64,000 bases of DNA from Pseudomonadales bacterium. Its GTDB lineage: Bacteria; Pseudomonadota; Gammaproteobacteria; Pseudomonadales; Pseudohongiellaceae. This document shows, piece after piece, positions 44,664 to 53,957 of the stretch. The position numbers were made by a program, and so were the translations under genes. Below the pieces are notes generated by a model. The model made no database searches. It saw nothing but the letters and a program-made list of their open reading frames with translations, and had not been told where the DNA came from. The first letter of the stretch is position 1, and each line of letters opens with the position of its first letter. The DNA is taken from positions 62,001 to 126,000 of the forward strand of contig JAJEGU010000017.1 of the NCBI GenBank assembly GCA_022819645.1. The letters run 5' to 3'.

Positions 44664-46670
44664 CTACTCGGGCAAAGCCATGGCCGTCAACCTTGGCCCG
44701 GTCTGCAGGATCACGTACTGCCTTCCTTCGTGGGTCCAGGTGCTCATGCCGTAGCGGCTGCGTTCGGGGACTTCGGCTTCGGCGAGTTTTTCGCCGGTGG
44801 CCTTGTCCACCGCGTAGAGCATGACCTGGCCTTCGCTGTTGACGTCGGAGTACATCAGCATGTTGGGGGTGATGGTCATGGGAACGAGGTTGCCCGAGCC
44901 GGTGTTGCCGAGGTCGAGACCTTCCAACGCCGGGTTGTTGAGCACGCGGCTTGGAGTTTCGCCCGCGGGAATCATCCAGGCGTGTTCGCCGGTGTTCATG
45001 TCGATGGCGGTGATGCGGCTGTAGGGGGGCTTGTACAGCGGGATGTCCGCGGGATGGCGGGGTGCGCCGCCGCCGGGTCCGTCCGCGTACTGGGCGAAGG
45101 TCGTGCCCGTGGGCTCTTCGTATTGCAGGTCGGCTTCCTCGCCGGGGACGAGTTGCACCGGGCTGCAGGCTTTCTGGGAAGAGATGTAGAGGTAGCCGGT
45201 GTCGGGGTCGGCCACCGAGGGCGAAGTGATGTTGGCACCGCCGCCGCCGCCGGGGCAGATCAGCGAAGCGCGCTTGCCCAGGGGGTTGTCGCGGTGGATG
45301 GGCGGATTGAACAGCGGCCCCATCTCGTAGTCGGCCATGGCCGCGATGGCCTGTTGCCGCAGTTCGGGAGTGAAGTCCACCAGATCATCGATGGAAACGC
45401 CCTGCATGTCGAAAGGCGCGGGCCGGGTGGGGAAAGGCTGAGTGGGTGACAGCACTTCGCCGGGGACGATGGACGCCGGCACCTCGCGTTCCTCGAAAGG
45501 CCAGAGCGGCTCGCCGGTGAGGCGGTTGAAAGCGTAGACAAAGCTTTGCTTCGTAACCTGCATCACCGCGGGGACGGGCTGGCCGTCCACATTCAGGTCG
45601 AGCAGGACCGGCGCCTGGGGATTGTCGTAGTTCCAGATGTCGTGCTTGACGGTCTGGAAATGCCATACCCGCTCGCCGGAGCCCGCATCGAGCGCGATCA
45701 GGCTGGTGCCGTAGAGATTGTCGCCGGGGCGGAAGCCGCCATAGTAGTCGATTGTGGCGCCATTGGTGGGGATGTAGACGATGTTATTTTCCACGTCGGC
45801 GGAAATCGGCGCCCAGGAGGAAACATCGCCGGTCCATTGCCAGGCGTCGTTTTCCCAGGTTTCGTGGCCGTATTCGCCGGGCCGGGGAATCACATTGAAC
45901 TTCCAGCGGAATTTGCCCGTGGTCTTGTCGTAGCCCAGAATGTCGCCGGGCACGTTCTCGATGCGGGCCTGGTTGTAGCCCTGTTCGGCGGAGTTGCCGA
46001 CCACGATGGTGTCATTGACCACGATGGGCGGCGAAGAAGAGGTGATGTAGCCGGTTTCCAGCGGGATGCCCTCGTAGGGGTCATAGGGGTGGCCGAGGTC
46101 GGCGAGCATGTCCACCACGCCGGTTTCGGGAAAGCCGTCCACGGGCACCTGGCCGCCGAAGCCGTCCAGGGGAGCGCCGGTTTCCGCGTCCAGGGCCACC
46201 AGGAAGAAGCCCGGCGTGGCAACATAGATCACGCCGCGTCCGTTCACTTCATCGTAGGCGATGCCCTTGCCGTAGTCGGCGCGCATGGAGTATTCCCAGC
46301 GCCGGGTGTTGGGCAGGCGATAGCTCCACAGGGTTTCGCCGCTGGCCGGGTCGAGGGCGACGATGTGGCGGCGGTAGCCGGCCAGGGTGAACAGCTTGCC
46401 GTCGATGTAGCTCGGCGTCGCGCGGCCGCTTACGGCGCCCATGCTGGCGCCGTCCCAGACCCAGGCGACTTCGAGCTGGTCGAAGTTGTCGGCGGTGATC
46501 TGGGTGGATTCGGAGTAGCGGGTCTGGGCGAAATCATTGCCCAGGGTGAACCACTCTACGGAATCCCGGGCGACGCCATCCTGGGCGGACAGGGAACCGG
46601 CGCCGAGCAGCATTGCGACCATCAACAGGGCCTTGCCTGGGGTGCGGTGAATAGCAGGGGACTTTTTCAT
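44664..46670 (-). CDS. Secreted PQQ-dependent dehydrogenase-like protein
   Basis: A 668-residue quinoprotein-type beta-propeller with a Sec signal peptide (GKALLMVAMLLGAGSLSAQ). Repeats with the tryptophan-docking style are visible: IVALDPASGETLWSYRLP, GDILGYDKTTGKFRWKFNV, LIALDAGSGERVWHFQTVKHDIWNYDNP, FVYAFNRLTGEPLWPFEER and AIDMNTGEHAWMIPAGET. HDIWNYDNPQAPVL is the region that carries the catalytic Asp/Asn in PQQ alcohol and glucose dehydrogenases. It would oxidise an alcohol or sugar in the periplasm; the substrate is unknown. No pqq synthesis genes are in the window. Confidence 0.87.
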   Translation of the reverse strand: MKKSPAIHRTPGKALLMVAMLLGAGSLSAQDGVARDSVEWFTLGNDFAQTRYSESTQITADNFDQLEVAWVWDGASMGAVSGRATPSYIDGKLFTLAGYRRHIVALDPASGETLWSYRLPNTRRWEYSMRADYGKGIAYDEVNGRGVIYVATPGFFLVALDAETGAPLDGFGGQVPVDGFPETGVVDMLADLGHPYDPYEGIPLETGYITSSSPPIVVNDTIVVGNSAEQGYNQARIENVPGDILGYDKTTGKFRWKFNVIPRPGEYGHETWENDAWQWTGDVSSWAPISADVENNIVYIPTNGATIDYYGGFRPGDNLYGTSLIALDAGSGERVWHFQTVKHDIWNYDNPQAPVLLDLNVDGQPVPAVMQVTKQSFVYAFNRLTGEPLWPFEEREVPASIVPGEVLSPTQPFPTRPAPFDMQGVSIDDLVDFTPELRQQAIAAMADYEMGPLFNPPIHRDNPLGKRASLICPGGGGGANITSPSVADPDTGYLYISSQKACSPVQLVPGEEADLQYEEPTGTTFAQYADGPGGGAPRHPADIPLYKPPYSRITAIDMNTGEHAWMIPAGETPSRVLNNPALEGLDLGNTGSGNLVPMTITPNMLMYSDVNSEGQVMLYAVDKATGEKLAEAEVPERSRYGMSTWTHEGRQYVILQTGPRLTAMALPE

Positions 46671-46796
46671 TATCAGCCTCGCAAGAATCGATTATCAGGC
46701 AGGTGAAGCAAAAGCGGAGGCTGACCCATCATCTCTGGCATGTCAAGAAACAAAATGTTTCGAGAACTCCTGGAGCATCGCCACTGTCGGTCTGCG

Positions 46797-47570
46797 TCAG
46801 GCGTGAGCGGGTCTGATGGCTATCAGGTTGGCCATTCGGCCGGTGGGGTTGGGCTGGCGGTGGCGGTGGGAGTAGTAATGGGCGGGGTGGCAGCAGGTGC
46901 ATTGGGGAGTGGCGGGCGGGGAGGTTACGCCGAGATTGCGCAGTTTGATTTGAGCGATTTTTGGCAGATTGGTGAGGTATTTGCCCGGTTTTCGGGTGGG
47001 GGTGAATGCGGACTTGAGTTGCCGGCTCTCGGCGGGGATGGCCTTGTTCAGGAAGGCTCTGGGGAGGTCTTCGCCGGTTTCATAGCAGCAGGAAAGGATG
47101 GCGGGGGCCAGCCAGACGAGTAGGTTTTCGGGCCGGGTCTGCATGGCTGCCAGGGTGTTTTCGATGATACCGGCCTTGAGACCGCGCCAGCCGGCGTGAA
47201 TGATGGCGATTTCGTTTCCGGCGCGGCTGCTCAGGAAAACGGGCAGGCAGTCGGCGCTGAGTACGCAAAGCGCGATGCCGGGGGTCCGGCTGACGAGGCT
47301 GTCGGCTTCCGGTGGGGCGCTTGCCCTGGTGACGATGTGGGCCTTGGCGCCGTGCACTTGCCGGAGCCACTGGAATTCGGCGGGGAAATCCAGGCTGGAG
47401 GCAAGCAACCGGCGGTTCTGCTCAACGTTCGCCGGCTCGTCGCCCACGTGGTGGGCAAGATTGAACCCGGCGTATGAGCCAGTGCTGCAGCCGCCTTCGC
47501 GGGTGGTGGAGGCGGCGAAAACGCTTGCCGGTGCGGGCCAGTCTGCCTGTAGCAACTGTATTGCCGGCAT
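46797..47570 (-). CDS. pgeF: Peptidoglycan editing factor / laccase-domain protein
   Basis: A 257-residue YfiH/PgeF-family protein from the ATG at 47570. Seen: STTREGGCSTGSYAGFNLAHHVGDEP, WLRQVHGAKA, LCVLSADCLPVFL and IIHAGWRGLKAGIIENTL, which carry the His/Cys/His metal-site residues, and the C-terminal CTCC...YYSHRHRQPNPTGRMANLIAI. Family members act as purine nucleoside phosphorylases or as editors of peptidoglycan precursors. The start overlaps the rluD stop as ATGA, a conserved pairing. Confidence 0.93.
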   Translation of the reverse strand: MPAIQLLQADWPAPASVFAASTTREGGCSTGSYAGFNLAHHVGDEPANVEQNRRLLASSLDFPAEFQWLRQVHGAKAHIVTRASAPPEADSLVSRTPGIALCVLSADCLPVFLSSRAGNEIAIIHAGWRGLKAGIIENTLAAMQTRPENLLVWLAPAILSCCYETGEDLPRAFLNKAIPAESRQLKSAFTPTRKPGKYLTNLPKIAQIKLRNLGVTSPPATPQCTCCHPAHYYSHRHRQPNPTGRMANLIAIRPAHA

Positions 47571-48538
47571 CAGCTTTCTCCTTCGCATTGTGCATCGAGC
47601 CGCAGCAGGAAAAGCAGTTCTTCCATGTCCCGGGGCAGGTCGGATTGGCATTCGAGTTCGGCGCCGCTTATCGGGTGGGTCCATGCCAGCCGGCAGGCGT
47701 GCAGGGCCTGGCGGGGGAATTCCCTGAGTTCGGCGCCGAGTTCCGGCAGGCAGCGTGGCGGCGGTTTGGGTCGCCCGCCATAGGCGCGGTCGCCGATTAC
47801 CGGGTAGCCGAGCCAGGACAGATGGACCCGGATCTGGTGAGTGCGGCCGGATTCCAGCGCAACCCGCAGCAGGCCATGTGCGCGGAAGCGTTCCATGATG
47901 CGGTACCGGGTTCGCGCCGGCTTGCCGCCTGCCAGCACCGCCATGCGCTTGCGGTGCACCGGATGGCGGCCGATGGGCTGGTCCACAGTTCCGCCGGTGA
48001 TGGGGATTCCCACTGTCAGCGCCTGATATTCGCGCTGGATGCAGCGTTGCTGCAACTGTTGCACGAGGGCGGTGTGGGCCGGCAGGCTGCGAGCCACCAG
48101 CAGCAGGCCCGTGGTGTTCTTGTCAAGGCGATGAATCAGGCCGGCCCGGGGAAGTTGCGCCAGTTCCGGATAATGGTGCAGCAGGCCATTGAGCAGGGTG
48201 CCGCCCGGGTGTCCGGCGGCAGGATGCACCACCAGTTCATCCGGTTTGTTGACGACGAGGAGATGATCGTCCTGATAGCGGACATCCAGCGCCATGGGTT
48301 CGGACGCCAGGTCTTCCACAGCCTGGAGTTCGGCGGCGATTTCGATAATGTCCCCGGCCCTGAGGCTGTCGCGCTTTTTCAGGTTTTGGGAATTTACTGT
48401 CAGTTCACCGTTTTTTATCCACATTTGCAAGCGTGATCGGGAAAAATCCGGGAATATTCTTGCTGCTGCCTGATCCAGCCGCAAACCGGCCAGGGACTCG
48501 TCAACCTTCTCTCGCCGCAAGATTCTGCCGCTTTCCAT
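47570..48538 (-). CDS. rluD: 23S rRNA pseudouridine synthase D
   Basis: RluD makes pseudouridines 1911, 1915 and 1917 in helix 69 of 23S rRNA. The ATG at 48538 gives 322 residues. An N-terminal S4 domain (GLRLDQAAARIFPDFSRSRLQMWIKNGELTVN) is followed by the catalytic motif GLIHRLDKNTTGLLLVARS with the essential Asp, then ESGRTHQIRVHL. It is divergent from bamD, as in many gammaproteobacteria. Confidence 0.95.
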   Translation of the reverse strand: MESGRILRREKVDESLAGLRLDQAAARIFPDFSRSRLQMWIKNGELTVNSQNLKKRDSLRAGDIIEIAAELQAVEDLASEPMALDVRYQDDHLLVVNKPDELVVHPAAGHPGGTLLNGLLHHYPELAQLPRAGLIHRLDKNTTGLLLVARSLPAHTALVQQLQQRCIQREYQALTVGIPITGGTVDQPIGRHPVHRKRMAVLAGGKPARTRYRIMERFRAHGLLRVALESGRTHQIRVHLSWLGYPVIGDRAYGGRPKPPPRCLPELGAELREFPRQALHACRLAWTHPISGAELECQSDLPRDMEELLFLLRLDAQCEGES

Positions 48539-48651
48539 GGAACTGTCCAGACAAATGAATGTCGGACATTTTCCCGCATCCGGCTCCGGAATGGCAGCCG
48601 CAAGCTTCCGGTTGTTTGGACCTGGGTGGGGGCTGGCGTTACAATTGCGCA

Positions 48652-48711
48652 CCAGGAGCCTGCGCCGTAGGAATTTTCGCTTTCGCGAATTCCTACGGCG
48701 CAGGCTCCTGG
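48652..48711. repeat. Family B element reduced to its two ends
   Basis: CCAGGAGCCTGCGCCGTAGG (and four more bases, 48652-48675) and its exact inverse (48688-48711) flank only 12 bases, forming a perfect 24-bp-arm palindrome in the rluD-bamD intergenic region. It looks like an internal deletion product of the 163-bp element and could fold as a very stable hairpin upstream of bamD. Confidence 0.85.
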
Positions 48712-48735
48712 AATGGACAGGCGGGAAACAGTTTG

Positions 48736-49728
48736 ATGGATGGAATTTGGCGAACATCGCGTACGCTGCTGCTCTTGCTTGCGGCGTCCTTCGTGGTTTC
48801 CTGCGCCTGGTTCGGGGATGACGAGGACGAAGACGAATTTGCCGGCCTCAGCACCGAAGAACAGTTCTACCAGCGGGCGCTGGACCAGCTCACCAACCAG
48901 AATTTCCGCGGCGCGATTTCCACTTACGAAGCGCTGGAATCCCGCTTTCCCTTTGGCCGCTTCGCCGCCCAGGCCCAGATCGAGATCGTTTACGCCTATT
49001 ACCGCAGCGGCGACCGGGAAGCCGCCCGGGCCGCGGCCCAGCGCTTCATCCGCCTGCACCCGGACAGCGAGAACATCGATTACGCCTATTACATGCTTGG
49101 CCTTTCGTCCTTTGACGACAACAGCGGCTTTCTCGACCGCTTTGTGCCCATAGACCCCACCAAACGCGACCCCGGCCGCACCGAAGAATCCTTCAATGAC
49201 TTCGCCCAGTTGCTGGCGCTGTATCCCGACAGCCCCTACGCCGCCGACGCCAGGGCGAGAATGATCTACCTGCGCAACAATCTGGCGGCTTACGAGATTC
49301 ATGTGGCGAATTACTACCTGGAGCGGCGCGCCTTCATCGCCGCCCAGCGCCGGGCGCAATACGTGGTGGAGAATTTCCAGGGCACCCCGGCGGTGGCCGA
49401 CGCCGTGGCGATCATGGTGGAGTGTTATCTCAGGCTCGGCCTCGATGATCTGGCCAATACTTCCCTGGCGCTGCTCAACGAAAACTATCCCGAGCATCCC
49501 GCCATCGACGAGAACGGCGAGTTCGTGATTCGCACAGAAATTTCCGACCCTTCGCTGCTGTATACCGTGACTTTCGGCCTGCTTGGCGACAACCGCGGCA
49601 ATCCCCCGCTGGCGCCCACCGAACGGCCCCCCATGTCCGGCAGCCAGCAGATCATCAACAATCAGGAGGCCCCCGAGGAGCCGGGGCGCTCCTTTCTCAG
49701 CATCATCACTTTCGGCGTGCTGGATTGA
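48736..49728 (+). CDS. bamD: Outer membrane protein assembly factor BamD
   Basis: BamD is an essential lipoprotein of the BAM complex that folds beta-barrels in the outer membrane. The ATG at 48736 gives 330 residues with lipobox VVSC, then an acidic patch (GDDEDEDEF) and TPR-like repeats: [70 protein letters not shown] and [24 protein letters not shown]. The C-terminal tail past about residue 270 ([16 protein letters not shown]) is longer than in E. coli and looks flexible. Confidence 0.95.
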   Translation: MDGIWRTSRTLLLLLAASFVVSCAWFGDDEDEDEFAGLSTEEQFYQRALDQLTNQNFRGAISTYEALESRFPFGRFAAQAQIEIVYAYYRSGDREAARAAAQRFIRLHPDSENIDYAYYMLGLSSFDDNSGFLDRFVPIDPTKRDPGRTEESFNDFAQLLALYPDSPYAADARARMIYLRNNLAAYEIHVANYYLERRAFIAAQRRAQYVVENFQGTPAVADAVAIMVECYLRLGLDDLANTSLALLNENYPEHPAIDENGEFVIRTEISDPSLLYTVTFGLLGDNRGNPPLAPTERPPMSGSQQIINNQEAPEEPGRSFLSIITFGVLD

Positions 49729-49734
49729 ATCCGG

Positions 49735-51378
49735 CTAATCGCCAGGCTGCCAGGCATTGGTTATAGGGTACCGTCGGTCCCGGCCAAAGGCTTTCTGGGT
49801 GAGCCGCACTCCGGGCGGGCCCTGCCGGCGCTTGTATTCGTTGCGGTCCACCATTCGCACCACCCACGCCACGGTTTCCCGGTCGAAACCGGCCTCGACG
49901 ATGCGGTGGGCGCTCCAGTCCCGCTCCACATAGCGCTCGAGGATGGGGTCGAGCACTTCGTAGAGCGGCAGACTGTCGGCATCCACCTGCTCCGCAGCGA
50001 GTTCCGCCGAGGGCGCCCGCTCGATGACCTCTACCGGAATGGCTTCCCGGGTACCCGGCTCCAGCCCGTTCCGGTATCTGGCGAGGCGGTAGACCATGGT
50101 TTTGGAAACATCCTTGAGTACATCAAAACCGCCCGCCATATCGCCGTACAGCGTGGCATAGCCCACGGCCAATTCGCTCTTGTTGCCCGTGGTGAGCACG
50201 AGCAGCCCCTTCTTGTTGGAAATCGCCATCAGCAGCACGCCCCGGCAGCGCGCCTGCAGATTCTGTTCGCTGACATCGGGCCCGGTACCGGCGAATTCTT
50301 CCGCCAATGCCGCGGTGAAAGCGTCATACAGCCCATCGATGGGAATGACGCCGTAATCCACGTCCAGCGTCTTCGCCTGTGTTGCCGCCGCGTTTCTGCT
50401 CAGGTCCGAGGTGAAAGTGAATGGCATCATTACCGCCTGGACCCGCTCCGGGCCGAGGGCGTCCACCGCCACCGCCAGGGTCAGCGCCGAATCGATTCCG
50501 CCGGAAAGGCCAAGCACCACGCCGCCAAAACCGTTCTTGTCGACATAATCCCTGACTCCCATGACCAGGGCCAGGTAAATCTGTTCTTCCATCCCGGCCT
50601 CGGGAGCGAGCTCTCCCGGTAGCAGTTTGCAGGCGCCGTCGCGATCTTCGACTTCGATGTCAAGCGGGTAAAGTCCTTCCTGAAAAGCCGGGGCAAGACT
50701 GCGCAAATTGCCTTCGGCGTCCACCGCCAGAGAGGCGCCGTCGAAAACAAGTTCATCCTGCCCGCCGACGAGGTTCACATAGATAATCGGAAATTCTCCC
50801 CGCCGGCAGCGTTCGGCAAGCAAAGCCTTTCGTTCACCGGTTTTTCCCGCGTGAAATGGCGAGGCGTTGATATTGATGAGCAGACTGGCGCCGGCATTGC
50901 TTGCCTGCACGGTGGCGAACTCGCTCCACAGGTCCTCGCAAATCGTGAATGCAATGCGGACTCCAAACAATTCCACAAGGCAGGGGCCGCTGCCGGCGCG
51001 GAAATAACGCTGTTCGTCAAAGACCTGGTAATTGGGCAGGCGCTGCTTGTGGTAGGTGGCGATACGGCGGCCCTGGTGGATGACCGCAAGTGCGTTGTAA
51101 AGCCCTTCGTCGCCGGTTTCGGGAAAACCCACCACAACGGAGCATTCGAGTCCGGCGCCGGTGATTTCAGCAAGCGCCCTTTCGATGCGCCCGCCGAGGC
51201 TTGGCCGCAGCAGCAGGTCTTCCGGCGGATATCCCGTGAGGGTCAGTTCGGGGAAAACCACCAGATCCGCCTGTTGTTCCACCCGGGCCTGGCGCGCGCT
51301 TTCCACCACACGGCGGGCATTGCCCTGGATATCGCCAACCAGCAGATTCAACTGCGCCATGACGATCCGGAATTTCAC
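49735..51378 (-). CDS. nadE: Glutamine-dependent NAD+ synthetase
   Basis: A 547-residue two-domain enzyme that amidates nicotinic acid adenine dinucleotide to NAD. The N-terminal nitrilase domain, with Glu in VFPELTLTGYPPEDLL, the Lys near TYHKQRLPNYQVFDEQRYF and Cys in FTICEDLWSE, releases ammonia from glutamine. The C-terminal synthetase has the ATP loop LGLSGGIDSALTLAVAVDALG. I chose the GTG at 51378 (VKFRIVMAQLNLLVGDIQGN), since GGAG precedes it and homologues start so; 25 extra residues are possible upstream. Confidence 0.94.
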   Translation of the reverse strand: MKFRIVMAQLNLLVGDIQGNARRVVESARQARVEQQADLVVFPELTLTGYPPEDLLLRPSLGGRIERALAEITGAGLECSVVVGFPETGDEGLYNALAVIHQGRRIATYHKQRLPNYQVFDEQRYFRAGSGPCLVELFGVRIAFTICEDLWSEFATVQASNAGASLLININASPFHAGKTGERKALLAERCRRGEFPIIYVNLVGGQDELVFDGASLAVDAEGNLRSLAPAFQEGLYPLDIEVEDRDGACKLLPGELAPEAGMEEQIYLALVMGVRDYVDKNGFGGVVLGLSGGIDSALTLAVAVDALGPERVQAVMMPFTFTSDLSRNAAATQAKTLDVDYGVIPIDGLYDAFTAALAEEFAGTGPDVSEQNLQARCRGVLLMAISNKKGLLVLTTGNKSELAVGYATLYGDMAGGFDVLKDVSKTMVYRLARYRNGLEPGTREAIPVEVIERAPSAELAAEQVDADSLPLYEVLDPILERYVERDWSAHRIVEAGFDRETVAWVVRMVDRNEYKRRQGPPGVRLTQKAFGRDRRYPITNAWQPGD

Positions 51379-51482
51379 GAAGGATTCTCCCCGGCGAATT
51401 TCCCGGTTTTCGCCGCTTTTTTTCTGAAATGTAGCGAATTCATGGGACAACACACTACACTTTCGGCAACCGAACCGAATGG

Positions 51483-52052
51483 ATGGGAAAGATGACCCGC
51501 AATACCGGACTGAGCCTGCTGGAACTGCTGCTGGCGATTGCCCTGCTGTCGATCATTCTGGCGGCGACCGCGCCATCGCTGGGCGGCATTATAGAACAAC
51601 GCCGGGGAGACGAAGTAATGCGCCTGCTGCGCAGCGCCATCGAGTTCACCAGGGGGGCGGCCGTCAGCAGCGGCGGACTGGCGACGCTGTGCCCTTCCGC
51701 GGATGGCCAAAGCTGCGGCGGACGGTGGCAGGAAGGCATGCTCGCCTTCATGGACAGGAACGGAGACCGTGTTCCCGACTCCGGCGATACGTTGTCGCGG
51801 GCGTTTCGATTTTCCGCTCCCGCGGGCAGTCTTCGCTGGCGCTCCTTCGGCAATCGCCAGTACCTGCAAATGACCGCCATGGGTTTTACCCGCAACCAGA
51901 ATGGGAATTTCACCTGGTGCCCGGCCAATGGCGATGCGCGGCAGGCAAGGCAGTTGATACTCAATGGGGCTGGAAGGCTCCGGGAAGCGGAGGACCAGGA
52001 CGGGGACGGCATCCGGGAAGGTAGCAATGGCGGGGCGCTGGTTTGTGATTGA
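51483..52052 (+). CDS. fimT: FimT/FimU-like minor pseudopilin (GspH domain)
   Basis: A 189-residue prepilin with leader MGKMTRNTG cut before LSLLELLLAIALLSIILAATAP; the fifth residue after the cut is Glu, as prepilin peptidase and assembly require. The C-terminal part fits the GspH/FimT domain with paired cysteines (ATLCPSADGQSC, WCPANG...LVCD). It would be a minor pilin priming type IV pili. Unlike the usual operon it is on the plus strand, facing pilE-pilX-pilW-pilV. The ATG at 51492 is an alternative start. Confidence 0.85.
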   Translation: MGKMTRNTGLSLLELLLAIALLSIILAATAPSLGGIIEQRRGDEVMRLLRSAIEFTRGAAVSSGGLATLCPSADGQSCGGRWQEGMLAFMDRNGDRVPDSGDTLSRAFRFSAPAGSLRWRSFGNRQYLQMTAMGFTRNQNGNFTWCPANGDARQARQLILNGAGRLREAEDQDGDGIREGSNGGALVCD

Positions 52053-52061
52053 ATGGTTGCC

Positions 52062-52484
52062 TCACCAGCAGTAGCCGGCTTCCCTGCCGCCTGCACCGCG
52101 GGCGCCCTTGCTGTCGAGGCTGAGTTCCCTGCATTCGTCCCGGGCCTGTTTTCCCCGGGCCCGGGCGATGGCGACAAAGCAATGGCTCAGGTTTTGCCCG
52201 GGACAGGCCTGCACTTCAATCTCATAATGTTCATTTCGGGTCAGACGCCGCCTGCCTGATACCGTTGGGGTTTGCAGCGGCCATGCATCGGCGGCATAGG
52301 CGCCAGTACGGGCATGGTAGCGCTCCTGCTCGGCGGCGACTTCCATCAGTTCCAGGCGCGCTTCCATCCGGCGGTTGCGCAGCAGATGGCCCTCGTACAC
52401 AGGCAGGGCAAGCGCCGCGAGCAGGCCCATCACCGCCAGCACGAACAGGGCTTCCATCAGGGTGAGTCCGGCTTGCCCGTTCAT
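52062..52484 (-). CDS. pilE: PilE-like minor pilin
   Basis: A 140-residue prepilin: leader MNGQAG, then LTLMEALFVLAVMGLLAALALPVYEGHLLRNRRMEARLELMEVAAEQERYHARTGAYA with Glu at position 5 after cleavage. C-terminal cysteines (VQACPGQNLSHCF, RDECRELS, GYCW) suggest disulfides. It is the last gene of the minus-strand minor-pilin run, 22 bases after pilX. In Pseudomonas pilY1 normally lies between these two. Confidence 0.85.
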   Translation of the reverse strand: MNGQAGLTLMEALFVLAVMGLLAALALPVYEGHLLRNRRMEARLELMEVAAEQERYHARTGAYAADAWPLQTPTVSGRRRLTRNEHYEIEVQACPGQNLSHCFVAIARARGKQARDECRELSLDSKGARGAGGREAGYCW

Positions 52485-52506
52485 GAACCCCGCAACCTCC
52501 GCACAG

Positions 52507-53046
52507 TCAGAAAAGTTGCCGCCAGGAGAGGCGGGCCCGGGAGAGCAACTGTTCTCCGTCGCAGACGAGCACGCCAGTGACCTGCAGCGTGGTGGCGCCG
52601 GGGCCGTGACCCCGCGCGGTGACCCGGTAGTAAACGGGTACTGAAAAGGGTCGAAGCTGCGGATTGTCAGGGTCCGGCGAAACCACGGGTTCGCGCCAGC
52701 TTTCCACTACAAAACGCGGTGATTCGACGGCTCCCGGGTATGACGCCCCATGGCCCCGGGATTGCCGCCAGTCACCGCCGGATTCGGTGGTTTGGGTCCA
52801 GAGTGGTTCGTTTCGCGGCAGCCCCGGAGCGAACTCTCCGCCCGCATCGGGACATTGGTCGGCAAGGTCCGCTTCGGCTTCGGCCAGAGCCGACTCGGCG
52901 GCTGCAAGAACATTCCGGGATTCGCGCAGATTGGCCACCATGCGCTCATGGAGCAGGATCGATTCCAGACCGGCAACCGTCATCAGGGTCAGCAAGGCCA
53001 GAAACACCAGACAGAAGAGCAGAATCATGCCTCGTTGCCGTTTCAT
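52507..53046 (-). CDS. pilX: PilX-like minor pilin
   Basis: A 179-residue protein with a prepilin-like N terminus, MKRQRGMILLFCLVFLALLTLMTVAGLESILLHERMVANLRE, and AAESALAEAEADL typical of PilX. It lacks the Glu-5 found in other pilins, as is common for PilX/GspK-type tip proteins. Its ATG overlaps the pilW stop as ATGA. It would join the minor-pilin complex at the pilus tip. Confidence 0.83.
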   Translation of the reverse strand: MKRQRGMILLFCLVFLALLTLMTVAGLESILLHERMVANLRESRNVLAAAESALAEAEADLADQCPDAGGEFAPGLPRNEPLWTQTTESGGDWRQSRGHGASYPGAVESPRFVVESWREPVVSPDPDNPQLRPFSVPVYYRVTARGHGPGATTLQVTGVLVCDGEQLLSRARLSWRQLF

Positions 53047-53957
53047 GGCTCCTCCCCGTCCGGATTCCCGGGAGTGTCCCGGGAAGGCCAGACAATCCGG
53101 GGAAAATCGGCCACCGCAAGCGGACGGTTGCGCAGACTCAGGGTCTGGCTGAATCCCCGTTCGATCCCCGGAACAAGCAGGCTTCGCAATTGCAATTCCA
53201 CCCGCACGCCGCGCACGTCGGACCAGTCGCCTACCTGCTCCGCCGGCAGCAGGGCGCCGCCGCCGATCTGGTAGCCAAAGCGGATCGATTCCAGCCCGGC
53301 AACGAGTTCCCGGGCGGGGCCTGATTCTGCAAAGTTCGACAGGTCGCGGAGGAACAAGGCCGGAGGATTATCTGCCTGATTGCCGCGCCTGCCGGTATAG
53401 AACAGGCTGCCCCGCAGGGCAGGATTCCCGCCTGTGGTCCGGGGCGGGCGCAATTCCGGCGGGGCGTCGGCGCCGCAGCCGCGCACTGACCACCGCAGGG
53501 CGATGACATCGCCTTCGGCCCCGGCGCCGAAATCAGGATGTGGCCTCTCGCTGTTCCAGCCTTCCACGGGCGAAAATGCTCCGGGGGCTTGCCAGGCGGG
53601 GTCCAGCGGGGAAGTCTCGCCGGTTTCGCCAAGGCAGCCGGGAAATCCCGCCAGACGAACGCGCTGACCGAGTACATGCAAGGCATAACGGGCGCTCTCG
53701 TGAAGCCGCAGTTCCGCGGTGACTTCATTCTGCAAAGCGCTTCCCGCCAGATAGGCGCGGATGGCAACGCCAGCAATCGACAGGCTCAGCGCTGCTGCCA
53801 CCAGCAGTTCAATCAGGCTCAGCCCCGTCTGGCCCCGGAATGGATTCCTGGACAGCGCGCCGGGAGCGCGGATGAGAGCGGATTTGCCACCTGAATTCCT
53901 ACGGCGCAGGCTTCCAGGGGCGCAATACGGTAACCTGCCTTCGTTCCGGTTCTCCAT
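53043..53957 (-). CDS. pilW: PilW-like minor pilin with an altered start region
   Basis: The mature PilW starts at LSLIELLVAAALSLSIAGVAIRAYLAGSALQNEV after QTG, has Glu-5, and continues with a large C-terminal domain (FPGCLGETG, RWSVRGCGADAPP). The start is a problem. No ATG, GTG or TTG lies close before the leader; the nearest is the ATG at 53957 inside pilV, giving a 44-residue leader that is partly translated from a family B repeat. A CTG at 53855 would give the normal short leader (SRNPFRGQTG). I list the ATG frame. Confidence 0.78.
   Translation of the reverse strand: MENRNEGRLPYCAPGSLRRRNSGGKSALIRAPGALSRNPFRGQTGLSLIELLVAAALSLSIAGVAIRAYLAGSALQNEVTAELRLHESARYALHVLGQRVRLAGFPGCLGETGETSPLDPAWQAPGAFSPVEGWNSERPHPDFGAGAEGDVIALRWSVRGCGADAPPELRPPRTTGGNPALRGSLFYTGRRGNQADNPPALFLRDLSNFAESGPARELVAGLESIRFGYQIGGGALLPAEQVGDWSDVRGVRVELQLRSLLVPGIERGFSQTLSLRNRPLAVADFPRIVWPSRDTPGNPDGEEP
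53866..53915. repeat. Partial family B element at the pilV-pilW junction
   Basis: GCGGATGAGAGCGGATTTGC at its left and GAATTCCTACGGCGCAGGCT at its right match the last 50 bases of the full element at 18151-18313. It supplies the pilV stop (TAG) and lies across the expected pilW start region. Confidence 0.8.
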
